The notes under the pieces were generated by a model. That model was not told the DNA's origin. It saw only the letters and a program-made list of their open reading frames with translations, and did no database searches. DNA of 28,986 bases from HGM04593 sp045657945 (GTDB lineage Bacteria; Bacteroidota; Bacteroidia; Bacteroidales; Bacteroidaceae): contig JAZOUB010000046.1 of the NCBI GenBank assembly GCA_045657945.1, positions 1 through 28,986 of the forward strand, given 5' to 3'. Of the stretch, positions 15,083-22,133 are shown piece after piece. Position 1 is the stretch's first letter; each line of letters starts with the position of its first letter. The position numbers and the translations under genes were made by a program.

Positions 15083-15114
15083 CACCCCCTTTTGTATCAA
15101 GACAAGAGGGTTTT
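15083..15114 (+). terminator. candidate terminator after the malic enzyme
   Basis: The imperfect arms ACCCCCTTTTGT and ACAAGAGGGT pair with one bulged base on each arm and are followed by TTTTCTAT. It lies just after the malic enzyme stop and before the acidic protein. Confidence 0.5.
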
Positions 15115-15150
15115 CTATAAAAAGCAAACAACATCAAAACCAACCATATT

Positions 15151-15462
15151 ATGATCAGCAAGGAATTGAGCGAAATTTTGGATGCCCTCACACGGGAGAC
15201 CGGCGAGGCAATGTTACCATGTCAGGAACTCGCGTTGTTAGGATTCGACCCCTTCGGGCGATGCCGTGAGGCAAGAGGCTATACCATGAGCCAAAGCGAA
15301 GTTGAAGAAGACGAGGATTATGACGATGACTACGACGAGTACGACACCGATGAAGACGGCAATGTTGAGGAGGAGTATGAATTTGATGAGGACGATGAAG
15401 AATACAGTCTTTTAACAGAGGTACTGCGCCTCAACAACTGCCGGAAAAAATATTTTGCATAA
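15151..15462 (+). CDS. small acidic hypothetical protein
   Basis: 103 residues, not recognised. The N-terminal 45 residues are mixed and probably helical (ISKELSEILDAL) with Cys24 and Cys38. Residues 50-84 are almost entirely Asp, Glu and Tyr (runs such as EEDEDYDDDYDEYD). The C-terminal tail RLNNCRKKYFA is basic. There is no signal peptide or membrane segment. The acidic centre suggests a flexible nucleic-acid mimic or metal- or protein-binding linker, but this is speculation. It is preceded by a candidate terminator and followed by a hairpin with a T run at 15513-15537, so it is probably a single-gene transcript. Coding status is supported by the length, the isolated position and codon-like composition only. 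Confidence 0.6.
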   Translation: MISKELSEILDALTRETGEAMLPCQELALLGFDPFGRCREARGYTMSQSEVEEDEDYDDDYDEYDTDEDGNVEEEYEFDEDDEEYSLLTEVLRLNNCRKKYFA

Positions 15463-15499
15463 AAAAGCAAAAAAGCAACAAATAACATATTTCATTTAC

Positions 15500-15507
15500 T
15501 ACCTTTG
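15500..15507 (+). promoter_or_regulatory. promoter -7 box before DUF4494-yggS
   Basis: TACCTTTG, an exact TAnnTTTG match, 55 bp upstream of the DUF4494 start. No TTTG is visible about 19 bp upstream, so the -33 element is weak. The element overlaps the left flank of the hairpin at 15513. Confidence 0.55.
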
Positions 15508-15512
15508 TAGTC

Positions 15513-15537
15513 GCGGTTTTTCCGCGGCTTTTTTTCA
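15513..15537 (+). terminator. hairpin with T run between the acidic protein and DUF4494
   Basis: CGCGG (15513-15517), TTTTT loop, CCGCG (15523-15527), then GC and seven T. It fits a rho-independent terminator for the acidic-protein gene. Because the -7 box at 15500-15507 places initiation at about 15513, the same hairpin would also form the extreme 5' end of the DUF4494-yggS transcript. Confidence 0.65.
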
Positions 15538-15562
15538 TTAACATAAAAAACACATTATAATT

Positions 15563-16000
15563 ATGGTACAGAGCTGGTTCGAAGTAAAAGTTACATACGA
15601 ACGCGCAGGCGAGAAAGGCCTGAACACAAAAGTAAACGAGACATACCTCGTACAGGGTTTCACATTCACAGAGATCGAGAAGCACATCACACAAGAGTTG
15701 CAGCCACAGGTAACAGGCGAGTTCAACATCAACAAGATGGAGCGTACAAAGTACAACGAACTTGTTGACAGCAACAGCGAGACCGCCGACAAGTGGTTCA
15801 AGTGCAAGATTACAATGGTGACAATCGACGAGGTTTCGGCAAAGGAGAAGAAATCATCGGTTGTAATCCTTGTAAAGGCCGAGGATGTAACAACAGCCGT
15901 AAAGAACCTCAACAAGCACATGGAGGATTCAATCATGGACTACAACCTCGCATCGGTGAACGAAAGTCCAATCGTGGACATTTTCCACTATGAAGGATAA
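15563..16000 (+). CDS. DUF4494 family protein
   Basis: 145 residues matching the small conserved Bacteroidota family DUF4494: WFEVKVTYERAGEKGLNTKVNETYLVQGFTF at the N-terminus, TEIEKHI in the middle, WFKCKITMVTIDE and a C-terminal IVDIFHYE. It is probably soluble; function unknown. It overlaps the start of yggS by 11 bp, so the two are translationally coupled. This linkage to a PLP-homeostasis protein is the only functional hint. The start ATG follows an AT-rich leader without a clear ribosome-binding site. Confidence 0.88.
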   Translation: MVQSWFEVKVTYERAGEKGLNTKVNETYLVQGFTFTEIEKHITQELQPQVTGEFNINKMERTKYNELVDSNSETADKWFKCKITMVTIDEVSAKEKKSSVVILVKAEDVTTAVKNLNKHMEDSIMDYNLASVNESPIVDIFHYEG

Positions 16001-16658
16001 TCGCATTGGCGAGAAGATAAAAGCGGTATGCGCCACCCTGCCCAAAGGGGTGACGCTCATTGCCGTGTCAAAATACCACCCTGCCGAGGCAGTACAGGCA
16101 GCCTACGATGCAGGGCAGCGCGACTTTGGCGAGAGCAAGGCACAGGACCTCACCGCGAAGCACGCCACACTACCCAAGGACATCAACTGGCATTTCATCG
16201 GCCACCTGCAGACAAACAAGGTAAAGTACATAGCCCCGTTCGTACACCTCATCCACAGCATAGACAGTTACAAACTGTTGCTCGAGGTGAACCGCCAGAG
16301 TGCAAAGACAGGGCGCAGAATCCCCTGCCTGCTGCAGATACACATTGCACAGGAGGAGACCAAGTTCGGACTCACACCACAGGAATGCCATGAACTGCTC
16401 GCCCTGGGCGAATGGCGTACACTTAAGAACATAGAGCTGCGTGGCATAATGTGCATGGCAAGCAACACCGACGACCTGGAACAGATTGCCGGTGAATTCT
16501 CACAGGCACAGCAACTGTTCAATGAGATAAAGGAGCACTATTTTGCCGACAACGACCGATTCAGCATCATTTCGGCAGGCATGAGCGACGACTACCCCAT
16601 TGCCATTGCCCATGGCAGCACACACATAAGGCTCGGCTCAAGCATTTTTTGCGAATGA
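15990..16658 (+). CDS. yggS: YggS/PLPBP-family pyridoxal-phosphate homeostasis protein
   Basis: 222 residues, usual length. It is a single-domain TIM-barrel protein resembling the N-terminal domain of alanine racemase. It binds pyridoxal 5'-phosphate through Lys28 in LIAVSKYHP, with FGESKAQDL, WHFIGHLQTNK and the phosphate-binding C-terminal SAGMSDDYPIAIAHGSTHIRLGSSIF. The family keeps intracellular PLP and amino-acid pools balanced and lacks known enzymatic activity. Translation overlaps DUF4494 by 11 bp. The gene ends about 24 bp before the rpmE2 promoter. Confidence 0.93.
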   Translation: MKDNRIGEKIKAVCATLPKGVTLIAVSKYHPAEAVQAAYDAGQRDFGESKAQDLTAKHATLPKDINWHFIGHLQTNKVKYIAPFVHLIHSIDSYKLLLEVNRQSAKTGRRIPCLLQIHIAQEETKFGLTPQECHELLALGEWRTLKNIELRGIMCMASNTDDLEQIAGEFSQAQQLFNEIKEHYFADNDRFSIISAGMSDDYPIAIAHGSTHIRLGSSIFCE

Positions 16659-16681
16659 CGCCAAAAAAGAACCGAAAAAGT

Positions 16682-16712
16682 TTTGCCATTTGCACAAAAG
16701 GAGTTACCTTTG
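16682..16712 (+). promoter_or_regulatory. rpmE2 promoter
   Basis: -33 TTTG (16682-16685), a 19-bp spacer, and -7 TACCTTTG (16705-16712): a full consensus Bacteroidota promoter. It leaves a leader of about 58 nt before the ribosomal protein start, consistent with strong expression. Confidence 0.8.
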
Positions 16713-16777
16713 CACCTCGTAAAGTTATGCACACATTTTTGTGAAAGCAAATAAATAATTTAATAACAACAATAACA

Positions 16778-17032
16778 ATGAAAAAAGACATTCATCCCGC
16801 AGCTTATCGTCCGGTTGTATTCAAGGACATGTCAAATGGCGACTGCTTCCTTTCGCAGTCAACATGCAACACAAAAGAGACTATCGAATTCGAAGGTGAG
16901 ACTTATCCTTTGATCAAGCTTGAGATCTCTAACACTTCTCACCCATTCTACACTGGTAAGGCAAAGTTGGTCGACACAGCAGGTCGTGTGGACAAGTTCA
17001 TGAGCCGTTACAGCAAGACTTTGAAGAAGTAA
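16778..17032 (+). CDS. rpmE2: 50S ribosomal protein L31 type B
   Basis: 84 residues, the usual length for type B L31. The MKKDIHPAAYRPVVFKD start and the HPFYTGKAKLVDTAGRVDKFMSRY ending are diagnostic. The paired CxxC zinc motif of type A L31 is absent (only scattered Cys23 and Cys30), so this is the zinc-independent paralogue type, which in many bacteria is the only or the stress form. It binds the large subunit near the central protuberance. Monocistronic, with its own promoter and terminator. Confidence 0.95.
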   Translation: MKKDIHPAAYRPVVFKDMSNGDCFLSQSTCNTKETIEFEGETYPLIKLEISNTSHPFYTGKAKLVDTAGRVDKFMSRYSKTLKK

Positions 17033-17052
17033 TCGAACTCGACGATTTATAT

Positions 17053-17081
17053 AAAAGGTGTATCTCGGTACACCTTTTTTT
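17053..17081 (+). terminator. rpmE2 terminator
   Basis: Ten-bp stem AAAAGGTGTA (17053-17062) / TACACCTTTT (17069-17078) with loop TCTCGG and a T run. It starts 20 bp after the rpmE2 stop and ends before the next gene. Confidence 0.9.
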
Positions 17082-17109
17082 ATGCCAAAAAGCGAACAAC
17101 ACAAACACA

Positions 17110-18000
17110 ATGAAAAAAATACTCCTTGCAATACTCGCAACCACAATACTCATCTCGTGCAACGAGACTGTAAAGACGCCAACAATCGACCCCAACAACA
17201 AGAACGCCAACACCGGCCACATAAACAAGTACGCCACACGCATAGAAGTACCCGCCATTGAAGACGGCGAACTATTCCTGGCGCACACCACAACCGTCAA
17301 CGGCAAGGAGAATGTCACTTACAGCATAGTCCACAACCCCGAGCGCAAGCACTGCCGCTGGACAGCATTCACTTTTGACCCAAGCAACAGGGCTATCAGT
17401 TGGAAACGCGACAATTGGGACAACACCGAATGGGGAGGAGATCCATTCCAACCCAACCCTGACATGCCCGAGCACTACGTATTCACCAAGAACGAGATAA
17501 ACCGCAACGGCTTTGTACGCGGACACATCGTTGCATCATACGACCGTGTATATTCAAAGGACGCCAACGAGCAGACCTTCTACTATAGCAACATATCACC
17601 CATGTACAGCCGTTTCAACACCGGCGCATGGAGCGACTGCGAAGGTTTGGTGCAGGGATGGGGACGCAACAGCAGTTTCTGCGACACACTATACATTGTA
17701 AAAGGTGGTACAATAAGGGAAGGCGAGTACCGAACCGTCGGTAGCTGCCCCACTGTACCCAACCACTATTACATGGCACTCCTTTGCCTCAAGGACAATG
17801 GATACAAGGCTATCGGCCTACTCTTTGAGCACCAGAACGGCTACAGCCAGACACAGGTGTGCTCAATCGATTATCTCGAAAGCTTCACAGGCATCGACTT
17901 CTTCTGTAACATCCCCGACCAAGTCGAGAACGCTTTAGAGAGACAATGCGACCCAAATTCCTGGAACGGCCTGAAGAACTATATTACCGCAGGAAAATAA
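17110..18000 (+). CDS. DNA/RNA non-specific endonuclease (NUC1 family), predicted lipoprotein
   Basis: 296 residues. A lipoprotein signal peptide ends at Cys17 (LISC), so the nuclease is probably anchored to the envelope and faces the periplasm or cell surface. The nuclease domain (about 70-285) has the beta-beta-alpha-metal motif as RGH (Arg137-Gly138-His139, the DRGH-type motif with a Val at the first position) and the downstream NISPMYSRFN segment containing the metal-coordinating Asn (Asn161 or Asn170). The family cleaves DNA and RNA without sequence specificity using Mg2+. Likely roles are nucleotide scavenging or extracellular DNA degradation. No immunity gene is adjacent, which argues against a toxin. 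It is a single-gene unit between two terminators. Confidence 0.88.
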   Translation: MKKILLAILATTILISCNETVKTPTIDPNNKNANTGHINKYATRIEVPAIEDGELFLAHTTTVNGKENVTYSIVHNPERKHCRWTAFTFDPSNRAISWKRDNWDNTEWGGDPFQPNPDMPEHYVFTKNEINRNGFVRGHIVASYDRVYSKDANEQTFYYSNISPMYSRFNTGAWSDCEGLVQGWGRNSSFCDTLYIVKGGTIREGEYRTVGSCPTVPNHYYMALLCLKDNGYKAIGLLFEHQNGYSQTQVCSIDYLESFTGIDFFCNIPDQVENALERQCDPNSWNGLKNYITAGK

Positions 18001-18023
18001 CATCCCCAGACAGCATACTGCAG

Positions 18024-18060
18024 AAAAGTTGAAGAAATCATGATTTCTTCAACTTTTTTT
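18024..18060 (+). terminator. nuclease gene terminator
   Basis: A 34-bp perfect palindrome: arm AAAAGTTGAAGAAATCA (18024-18040) and its complement (18041-18057), continuing into a run of T. It is 23 bp after the stop codon and immediately before the ECF-type promoter. Confidence 0.9.
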
Positions 18061-18070
18061 TGTTTACTTG

Positions 18071-18096
18071 TGTAACAAATTCGACTTCCATCCGTC
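18071..18096 (+). promoter_or_regulatory. candidate ECF-sigma-type promoter upstream of the sigma gene
   Basis: TGTAAC (18071-18076), a 16-bp spacer and CGTC (18093-18096), followed by TTATAAGTGAAAG. This has the form of ECF-sigma promoters (AAC-type -35, CGTC -10). It is not the housekeeping TAnnTTTG form. It lies 36 bp before the sigma GTG start, so autoregulation is likely. The same arrangement is commonly seen upstream of Bacteroidota ECF genes; this statement is from memory. Confidence 0.6.
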
Positions 18097-18131
18097 TTAT
18101 AAGTGAAAGAAACCACAAACATAAAGATAAA

Positions 18132-18617
18132 GTGACACACGACGAATTCAAAAAGCGGTTCATGCCGCTGCAGCATATGCTCTATTGCGAGGCATACAGA
18201 ATGCTTTGCGACAGGTATGAGGCGGAGGATGCCGTGCAGAATCTTTATCTCAAGTTGTGGGAGAAAAAGGATGAACTGAAGAACGTTGTTGCCATTGAAG
18301 TCTATCTGCGCACGCTACTAAGAAACATTTGCATAGACCGTTGGCGGCAGTTGAGGGCGCGCGATGGCGATGAACAAATGCACCCCGACGAAATTGCTAT
18401 CTACACACCGCCCGAAACGGACAAGAAGGAGGCCGAAGAGTGCCTGCAACATTTCCTCTCAGGCCTGCCGCAAGCGCACCGGAAGATAATGCAAATGAAG
18501 ATGAACGGATGTACGCTCGAAGAGATTGAAAAGGTTACAGGCCTGCAGCAGACGAACATAAGGGTTATAATATCGAGAGTGAGAAAGAAATTCAGAGAGT
18601 TTTGCGACAATATATAA
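18132..18617 (+). CDS. ECF RNA polymerase sigma-70 factor
   Basis: 161 residues from GTG 18132. Sigma-2 region: EAYRMLCDRYEAEDAVQNLYLKLWEKKDEL. Linker region: VYLRTLLRNICIDRWRQLRAR. Sigma-4 region: LPQAHRKIMQMKMNGCTLEEIEKVTGLQQTNIRVIISRVRKKFRE, with its helix-turn-helix. This is the standard ECF layout, redirecting RNA polymerase to envelope-stress or regulon promoters. The GTG start is preferred because it follows the candidate ECF promoter by a short leader; a TTG at 18060 falls inside the upstream terminator. A putative anti-sigma gene begins 8 bp after the stop. Confidence 0.9.
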   Translation: MTHDEFKKRFMPLQHMLYCEAYRMLCDRYEAEDAVQNLYLKLWEKKDELKNVVAIEVYLRTLLRNICIDRWRQLRARDGDEQMHPDEIAIYTPPETDKKEAEECLQHFLSGLPQAHRKIMQMKMNGCTLEEIEKVTGLQQTNIRVIISRVRKKFREFCDNI

Positions 18618-18625
18618 AGGAGTTT

Positions 18626-19195
18626 ATGGAAGATTTCAGATTAAGAATGATGATTGAGCAGTTCTTCGACGCTGTGCTCACTGCCGAAGAAGAGCGTGAG
18701 CTTTGTCGCTATCTTCGCGAGAACGACGTTCCGGCAGAACTCCGCAAGGACAAAGAGATGATTCTGGCTTTTTGTCGTGAGAACGAGGAGGTAGAGTTGC
18801 CCGACGGTGCGGAACTGCGTCTCGAGGCAATGATAGACGGGCTTGCCGCAAAGAGCACACCAATGGCACGCGACGAAAAGAGTGTCACCAAAACCGGCAA
18901 GCGCATTATTGTCATTCCGCGCATAATGCGCTACAGCGCAGCTGCTGCGGTAGTCATCGCTTGCCTATTTACTGCTGAATATTGGTTCCCTGTCACGACA
19001 TCGCAGAACAGCGAAATACAGGCTTTAGATACGGAGAGTGACACTTTCGACAACCCCGAGGATGCTATGCGCTGTCTCAAGGCTGCATTCAATGACATTA
19101 GCCTTGCGGTAAACTCCACTCAACACAACCTCAAAGAGATTGAAGCAACGCTTGGAGCAACATTAAAAATGAGTAAAGACAAGAATAACATATAA
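18626..19195 (+). CDS. putative anti-sigma factor (single-pass membrane protein)
   Basis: 189 residues. The start is ATG 18626, preceded by AAAGGAG with a 3-nt spacer, one of the best ribosome-binding sites in the window. The cytoplasmic N-terminal part (about 1-100) is charged and helical (EEERELCRYLREND). A single transmembrane helix covers about 102-121 (YSAAAAVVIACLFTAEYWF), and a short extracytoplasmic tail follows. Its position directly after an ECF sigma gene and the topology match membrane anti-sigma factors, but no zinc HxxxCxxC signature and no FecR domain are visible. The function is inferred from context. It is followed after 5 bp by the DUF4252 gene. Confidence 0.7.
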   Translation: MEDFRLRMMIEQFFDAVLTAEEERELCRYLRENDVPAELRKDKEMILAFCRENEEVELPDGAELRLEAMIDGLAAKSTPMARDEKSVTKTGKRIIVIPRIMRYSAAAAVVIACLFTAEYWFPVTTSQNSEIQALDTESDTFDNPEDAMRCLKAAFNDISLAVNSTQHNLKEIEATLGATLKMSKDKNNI

Positions 19196-19200
19196 AACAA

Positions 19201-19722
19201 ATGATTATGAAACGGAAACTGTTTATAATACTGACGCTGATATCCGTTGCCTTGAGCACTTGGGCTATGCCGCCCCAGCAGCCCGAGAAGAGCGAGGCCG
19301 AGAAATTCGTACAGAATCTGGCAAAGATAAAATCGGACGAGATAAGCTATGCCTACATCTCGGCCAACATGTTCAAGCAACTCTTTATCAGAATAGACCT
19401 TAGCGAAGAGGAGCAAGAGTCAATCTCGTTCATGAAGTCACTGAAAAGCCTGCGCCGCTTTTTCACCAGCGGCAAGCAGGGATATGACGTCATGAAAGCG
19501 ACACTGCAACCGTTCCTGCAGGAGAATGAGGAGGTACTTGGCATGACACTGATGGCTTCGAACAGGGATGGCGGCGGAATGGTGGCCATATACTCTGGCC
19601 AGGGGAACACTCTTGTAGTTACCGACTATGGCAACAACGAGACAATTACAGTGGTGTTTGTTGCAGGCCTCTCCTACGAAGCGTTTATGGAGTTCAACGA
19701 TTTGGGTATTGATTTTTATTGA
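19201..19722 (+). CDS. DUF4252 secreted protein
   Basis: 173 residues. A signal peptide covers about 1-23 (IILTLISVALSTWA), then a small secreted domain. The pattern KFVQNLAKIKSDEISYAYISANMFK, the charged EEEQESISFMKSLKSLRRF and the C-terminal GNNETITVVFVAGLSYEAFMEFNDLG resemble DUF4252 proteins, which recur next to ECF sigma genes in Bacteroidota. Function unknown; probably a regulon target or sensor accessory. The start could also be ATG 19207 (MKRKLF), giving 171 residues. The gene is 5 bp after the anti-sigma gene and 12 bp before the next gene. Confidence 0.8.
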   Translation: MIMKRKLFIILTLISVALSTWAMPPQQPEKSEAEKFVQNLAKIKSDEISYAYISANMFKQLFIRIDLSEEEQESISFMKSLKSLRRFFTSGKQGYDVMKATLQPFLQENEEVLGMTLMASNRDGGGMVAIYSGQGNTLVVTDYGNNETITVVFVAGLSYEAFMEFNDLGIDFY

Positions 19723-19734
19723 CAAAAAGATACT

Positions 19735-21141
19735 ATGATGAAAAAGATACTGTTCACACTTACAATACTTCTCTTTGCCACCGGCAGTTCGATGGCTCAG
19801 GAAATAACAAACCCGGAACTGAAGAAGTTCGTTGCAGAGTTAAGAACTCCGGGAAATGGGCCACGCAACGTGAGCAAAGATGAAGAAAAGGGTATTTATG
19901 CAATAAATTCCGTTGACGAGGAAAGTTACAAGGCACTAAGTGCCATAATAGAGAAATACGACATCTACTTTGCCGAGGAGATATTCGGCATGGAACTGAT
20001 GCTGAATGTAAGGGAAGGTGGTTCCCAAACAATTGTATTCCAGGGAGACACATACGGTTTGGCAATAACGGACGACACACACTCATTTGACCTGGCAATT
20101 ATAATAGTCAAAGGCTCGGCTATTAAACTCTATTTCAATATAGAAGGCGCAAAAGCGAACACACAGGAGGTTCATTTCAACAGCACGGACGGCAATGTAC
20201 ATATTGGCAGCGTTGAGGAAACCGTAGAGTTTGCAGATATTCCGGAAATAGAAAGTGTCGAAAGCCCCCTACCTGCCGACATCATAATGGAGCTGTTTGA
20301 CCACTATATGCCAATGATTCAAGAACTCAAAAGGAGGGCACAAAATGCCACCAGCAAAGAGCAACTCAAGATGTTGAAGGCTAGTGCAGACTCGATACGC
20401 GACGTATGGAAAGCCGAGATACAATGCCTGGAGGATTTGATGGAAAAAGTCAAATCTCCGGGAAAAGCAAAAATCCCCTGCACGGGGAATATGATGATAG
20501 TAATTCCAAAGGGTGCAAAGCAAGGTTTATATGAATGGATAAACAGCACCGGAATATGCCGTATCGAGGGACAGGAGACCAACTTCATTTTAGCAACCGA
20601 CATTGCAGCATTCGCAGCAATAAATACAAAGCAACAGCAAACAAATTACAGCCTTGAAGGATACTCCGACGAGATGAAAACCATTTTTGCCTACGAGGTG
20701 CCCGGTGGAGAGCCGGCCTACATATACCGCCGCTCTACAACCGCCGAGGGCTACAGGACAATGAAAAACGACCTGCAGCAGTTCTTCTACCTCGACGGCA
20801 AGAACAAGAACCACAGATACAAAGGATTCAAGGCTATTGAGAGAATTGATACGGATAAGTATCGCTTCCTGCACCTTTATGACGGTTGCACAACCATTCT
20901 CATCTTTGACTGCCCCGGCAAGGAGCATTGCCAGATGGACATCATTGTAGGTGGCGCCGAGCTGTTCAACGATGCTGTAAACGACATCAGCATAGAGGGC
21001 GACAATGGATATGGCGCAAAGTGCAATATCATCATACGCGACGGTGATGTAGAGTTCATTGACGGCGAGGTGGAAATAAACGGTGTCACATACGACAGCG
21101 GTGTGCACTTCACTACAGGATATATGGAAAAATTAAAATAA
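19735..21141 (+). CDS. secreted protein of unknown function in the ECF operon
   Basis: 468 residues, not recognised beyond the signal peptide (1-22, ending SMAQ). The N-terminal part (about 23-130, EITNPELKKFVAELR to FDLAIIIVKG) has the helix-plus-strand organisation of the upstream DUF4252 protein and may be a diverged relative (EIFGMELMLNVREGG against EEVLGMTLMASNRDGGG). A central charged helix covers about 185-245. The C-terminal part (about 290-460) repeats a similar plan: SDEMKTIFAYEV, FKAIERIDTDKYRFLHLYDGC and a beta-rich tail with IIIRDGDVEFIDGEVEINGV. Cysteines are few. It is probably periplasmic or outer-membrane associated. It is coupled to its neighbours by 12-bp gaps. A tandem DUF4252-like architecture is an inference. 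Confidence 0.75.
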   Translation: MMKKILFTLTILLFATGSSMAQEITNPELKKFVAELRTPGNGPRNVSKDEEKGIYAINSVDEESYKALSAIIEKYDIYFAEEIFGMELMLNVREGGSQTIVFQGDTYGLAITDDTHSFDLAIIIVKGSAIKLYFNIEGAKANTQEVHFNSTDGNVHIGSVEETVEFADIPEIESVESPLPADIIMELFDHYMPMIQELKRRAQNATSKEQLKMLKASADSIRDVWKAEIQCLEDLMEKVKSPGKAKIPCTGNMMIVIPKGAKQGLYEWINSTGICRIEGQETNFILATDIAAFAAINTKQQQTNYSLEGYSDEMKTIFAYEVPGGEPAYIYRRSTTAEGYRTMKNDLQQFFYLDGKNKNHRYKGFKAIERIDTDKYRFLHLYDGCTTILIFDCPGKEHCQMDIIVGGAELFNDAVNDISIEGDNGYGAKCNIIIRDGDVEFIDGEVEINGVTYDSGVHFTTGYMEKLK

Positions 21142-21153
21142 AACAATATAATC

Positions 21154-22128
21154 ATGAAAAAGAGCATTCTATTAGGATTGCTGTTATCGTTTGCAATGAC
21201 AGCATTAGCACAGACAACTGCACTTGTGGCATACGAAGGTGGCTACTTCGTGAAGAACGGCGAGAAATGGACCGAATACCGTCCACAGGACAAGGACGAA
21301 GCATGGAACGAGTACAAGCAGTACAAGGAGACCGACACATTCTATTTCCTCGACAGCAAGAGATGCCGTGTGGCAATCCCCAAACTAGCGTGTGACAAGA
21401 TTTTCGTCGATCGCAAGAAGAACGAGGACTGGCAGGTTGTCTATAACACCATCAGCGTGCATCCTCTTTGCCCCAACGAAAACGGTCCTTTCTATTGCTA
21501 CACAACCACAAGCATTGAGTACGACGGCTATTTTGTACGCGACAACGGCAAGTGGAGAGAGTACCGCCCCAACATGAAGCGCGGCTTGTGGGCCGAGTTC
21601 GACGAGGTGGGTGAGGACGACGATTTCTTCTACCTGAAGAGCGAGCACAACACCGTACAGGTACCTAAAACCACAAACAACAGGTTCATCATCAGAAAGA
21701 ACGACAACAGCAGCTGGCGCGGAGGCTACACTGCGGCTGCAATATATGATACATCGGCACAGAGCGGCCACGACTATAACTTTGCTTACCAGAAGACATT
21801 CGTGGCAAAAAGAGGCGACAGTTACAAGCATACAAAGGAGAACTGCAGCATCAGTTTCGACACAGACGGACACATTGAAATCACATACGGCAAGAAACAT
21901 GTCAGCACTGTATATAACAGCATAAAGCTCGAGAGATATGACAACGGACTTGCCATATGCATATCTATAGACAAGAAAAACAAGATTTGGATTCTCGACC
22001 AGGATCAGTGCATCATCGAATGTAAGAAGGTTGGCGACAAGACAATGTTGCTGGGCTGTAATGACACAAAAGCCTACAAGGATTTGATGAACAGGCTGAG
22101 GATAAGGCCGATAGTCATCAATAAATAA
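21154..22128 (+). CDS. secreted protein with two internal repeats, last gene of the ECF operon
   Basis: 324 residues, family not recognised. A signal peptide covers 1-19 (ALAQ). Two clear internal repeats of about 65 residues follow: one from GGYFVKNGEKWTEYRP (about 29) and one from DGYFVRDNGKWREYRP (about 121). Each continues through a W-x-E-(Y/F) helix, a D-x-F-(Y/F)-(F/Y)-L strand and a (K/R)-x-F-(V/I)-x-(R/D) strand ending near a Trp. The C-terminal third (about 215-324) is beta-rich and ends with a basic segment. It probably functions outside the inner membrane; it may be a cell-surface repeat protein. It starts 12 bp after the preceding gene and is followed by a 42-bp palindrome. Confidence 0.75.
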   Translation: MKKSILLGLLLSFAMTALAQTTALVAYEGGYFVKNGEKWTEYRPQDKDEAWNEYKQYKETDTFYFLDSKRCRVAIPKLACDKIFVDRKKNEDWQVVYNTISVHPLCPNENGPFYCYTTTSIEYDGYFVRDNGKWREYRPNMKRGLWAEFDEVGEDDDFFYLKSEHNTVQVPKTTNNRFIIRKNDNSSWRGGYTAAAIYDTSAQSGHDYNFAYQKTFVAKRGDSYKHTKENCSISFDTDGHIEITYGKKHVSTVYNSIKLERYDNGLAICISIDKKNKIWILDQDQCIIECKKVGDKTMLLGCNDTKAYKDLMNRLRIRPIVINK

Positions 22129-22133
22129 CAATA

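Noticed and set aside
18060..18131. Longer N-terminus of the ECF sigma factor beginning at TTG 18060
   Set aside because: It would begin in the upstream terminator's T run and before the candidate ECF promoter; GTG 18132 fits the promoter and family length.
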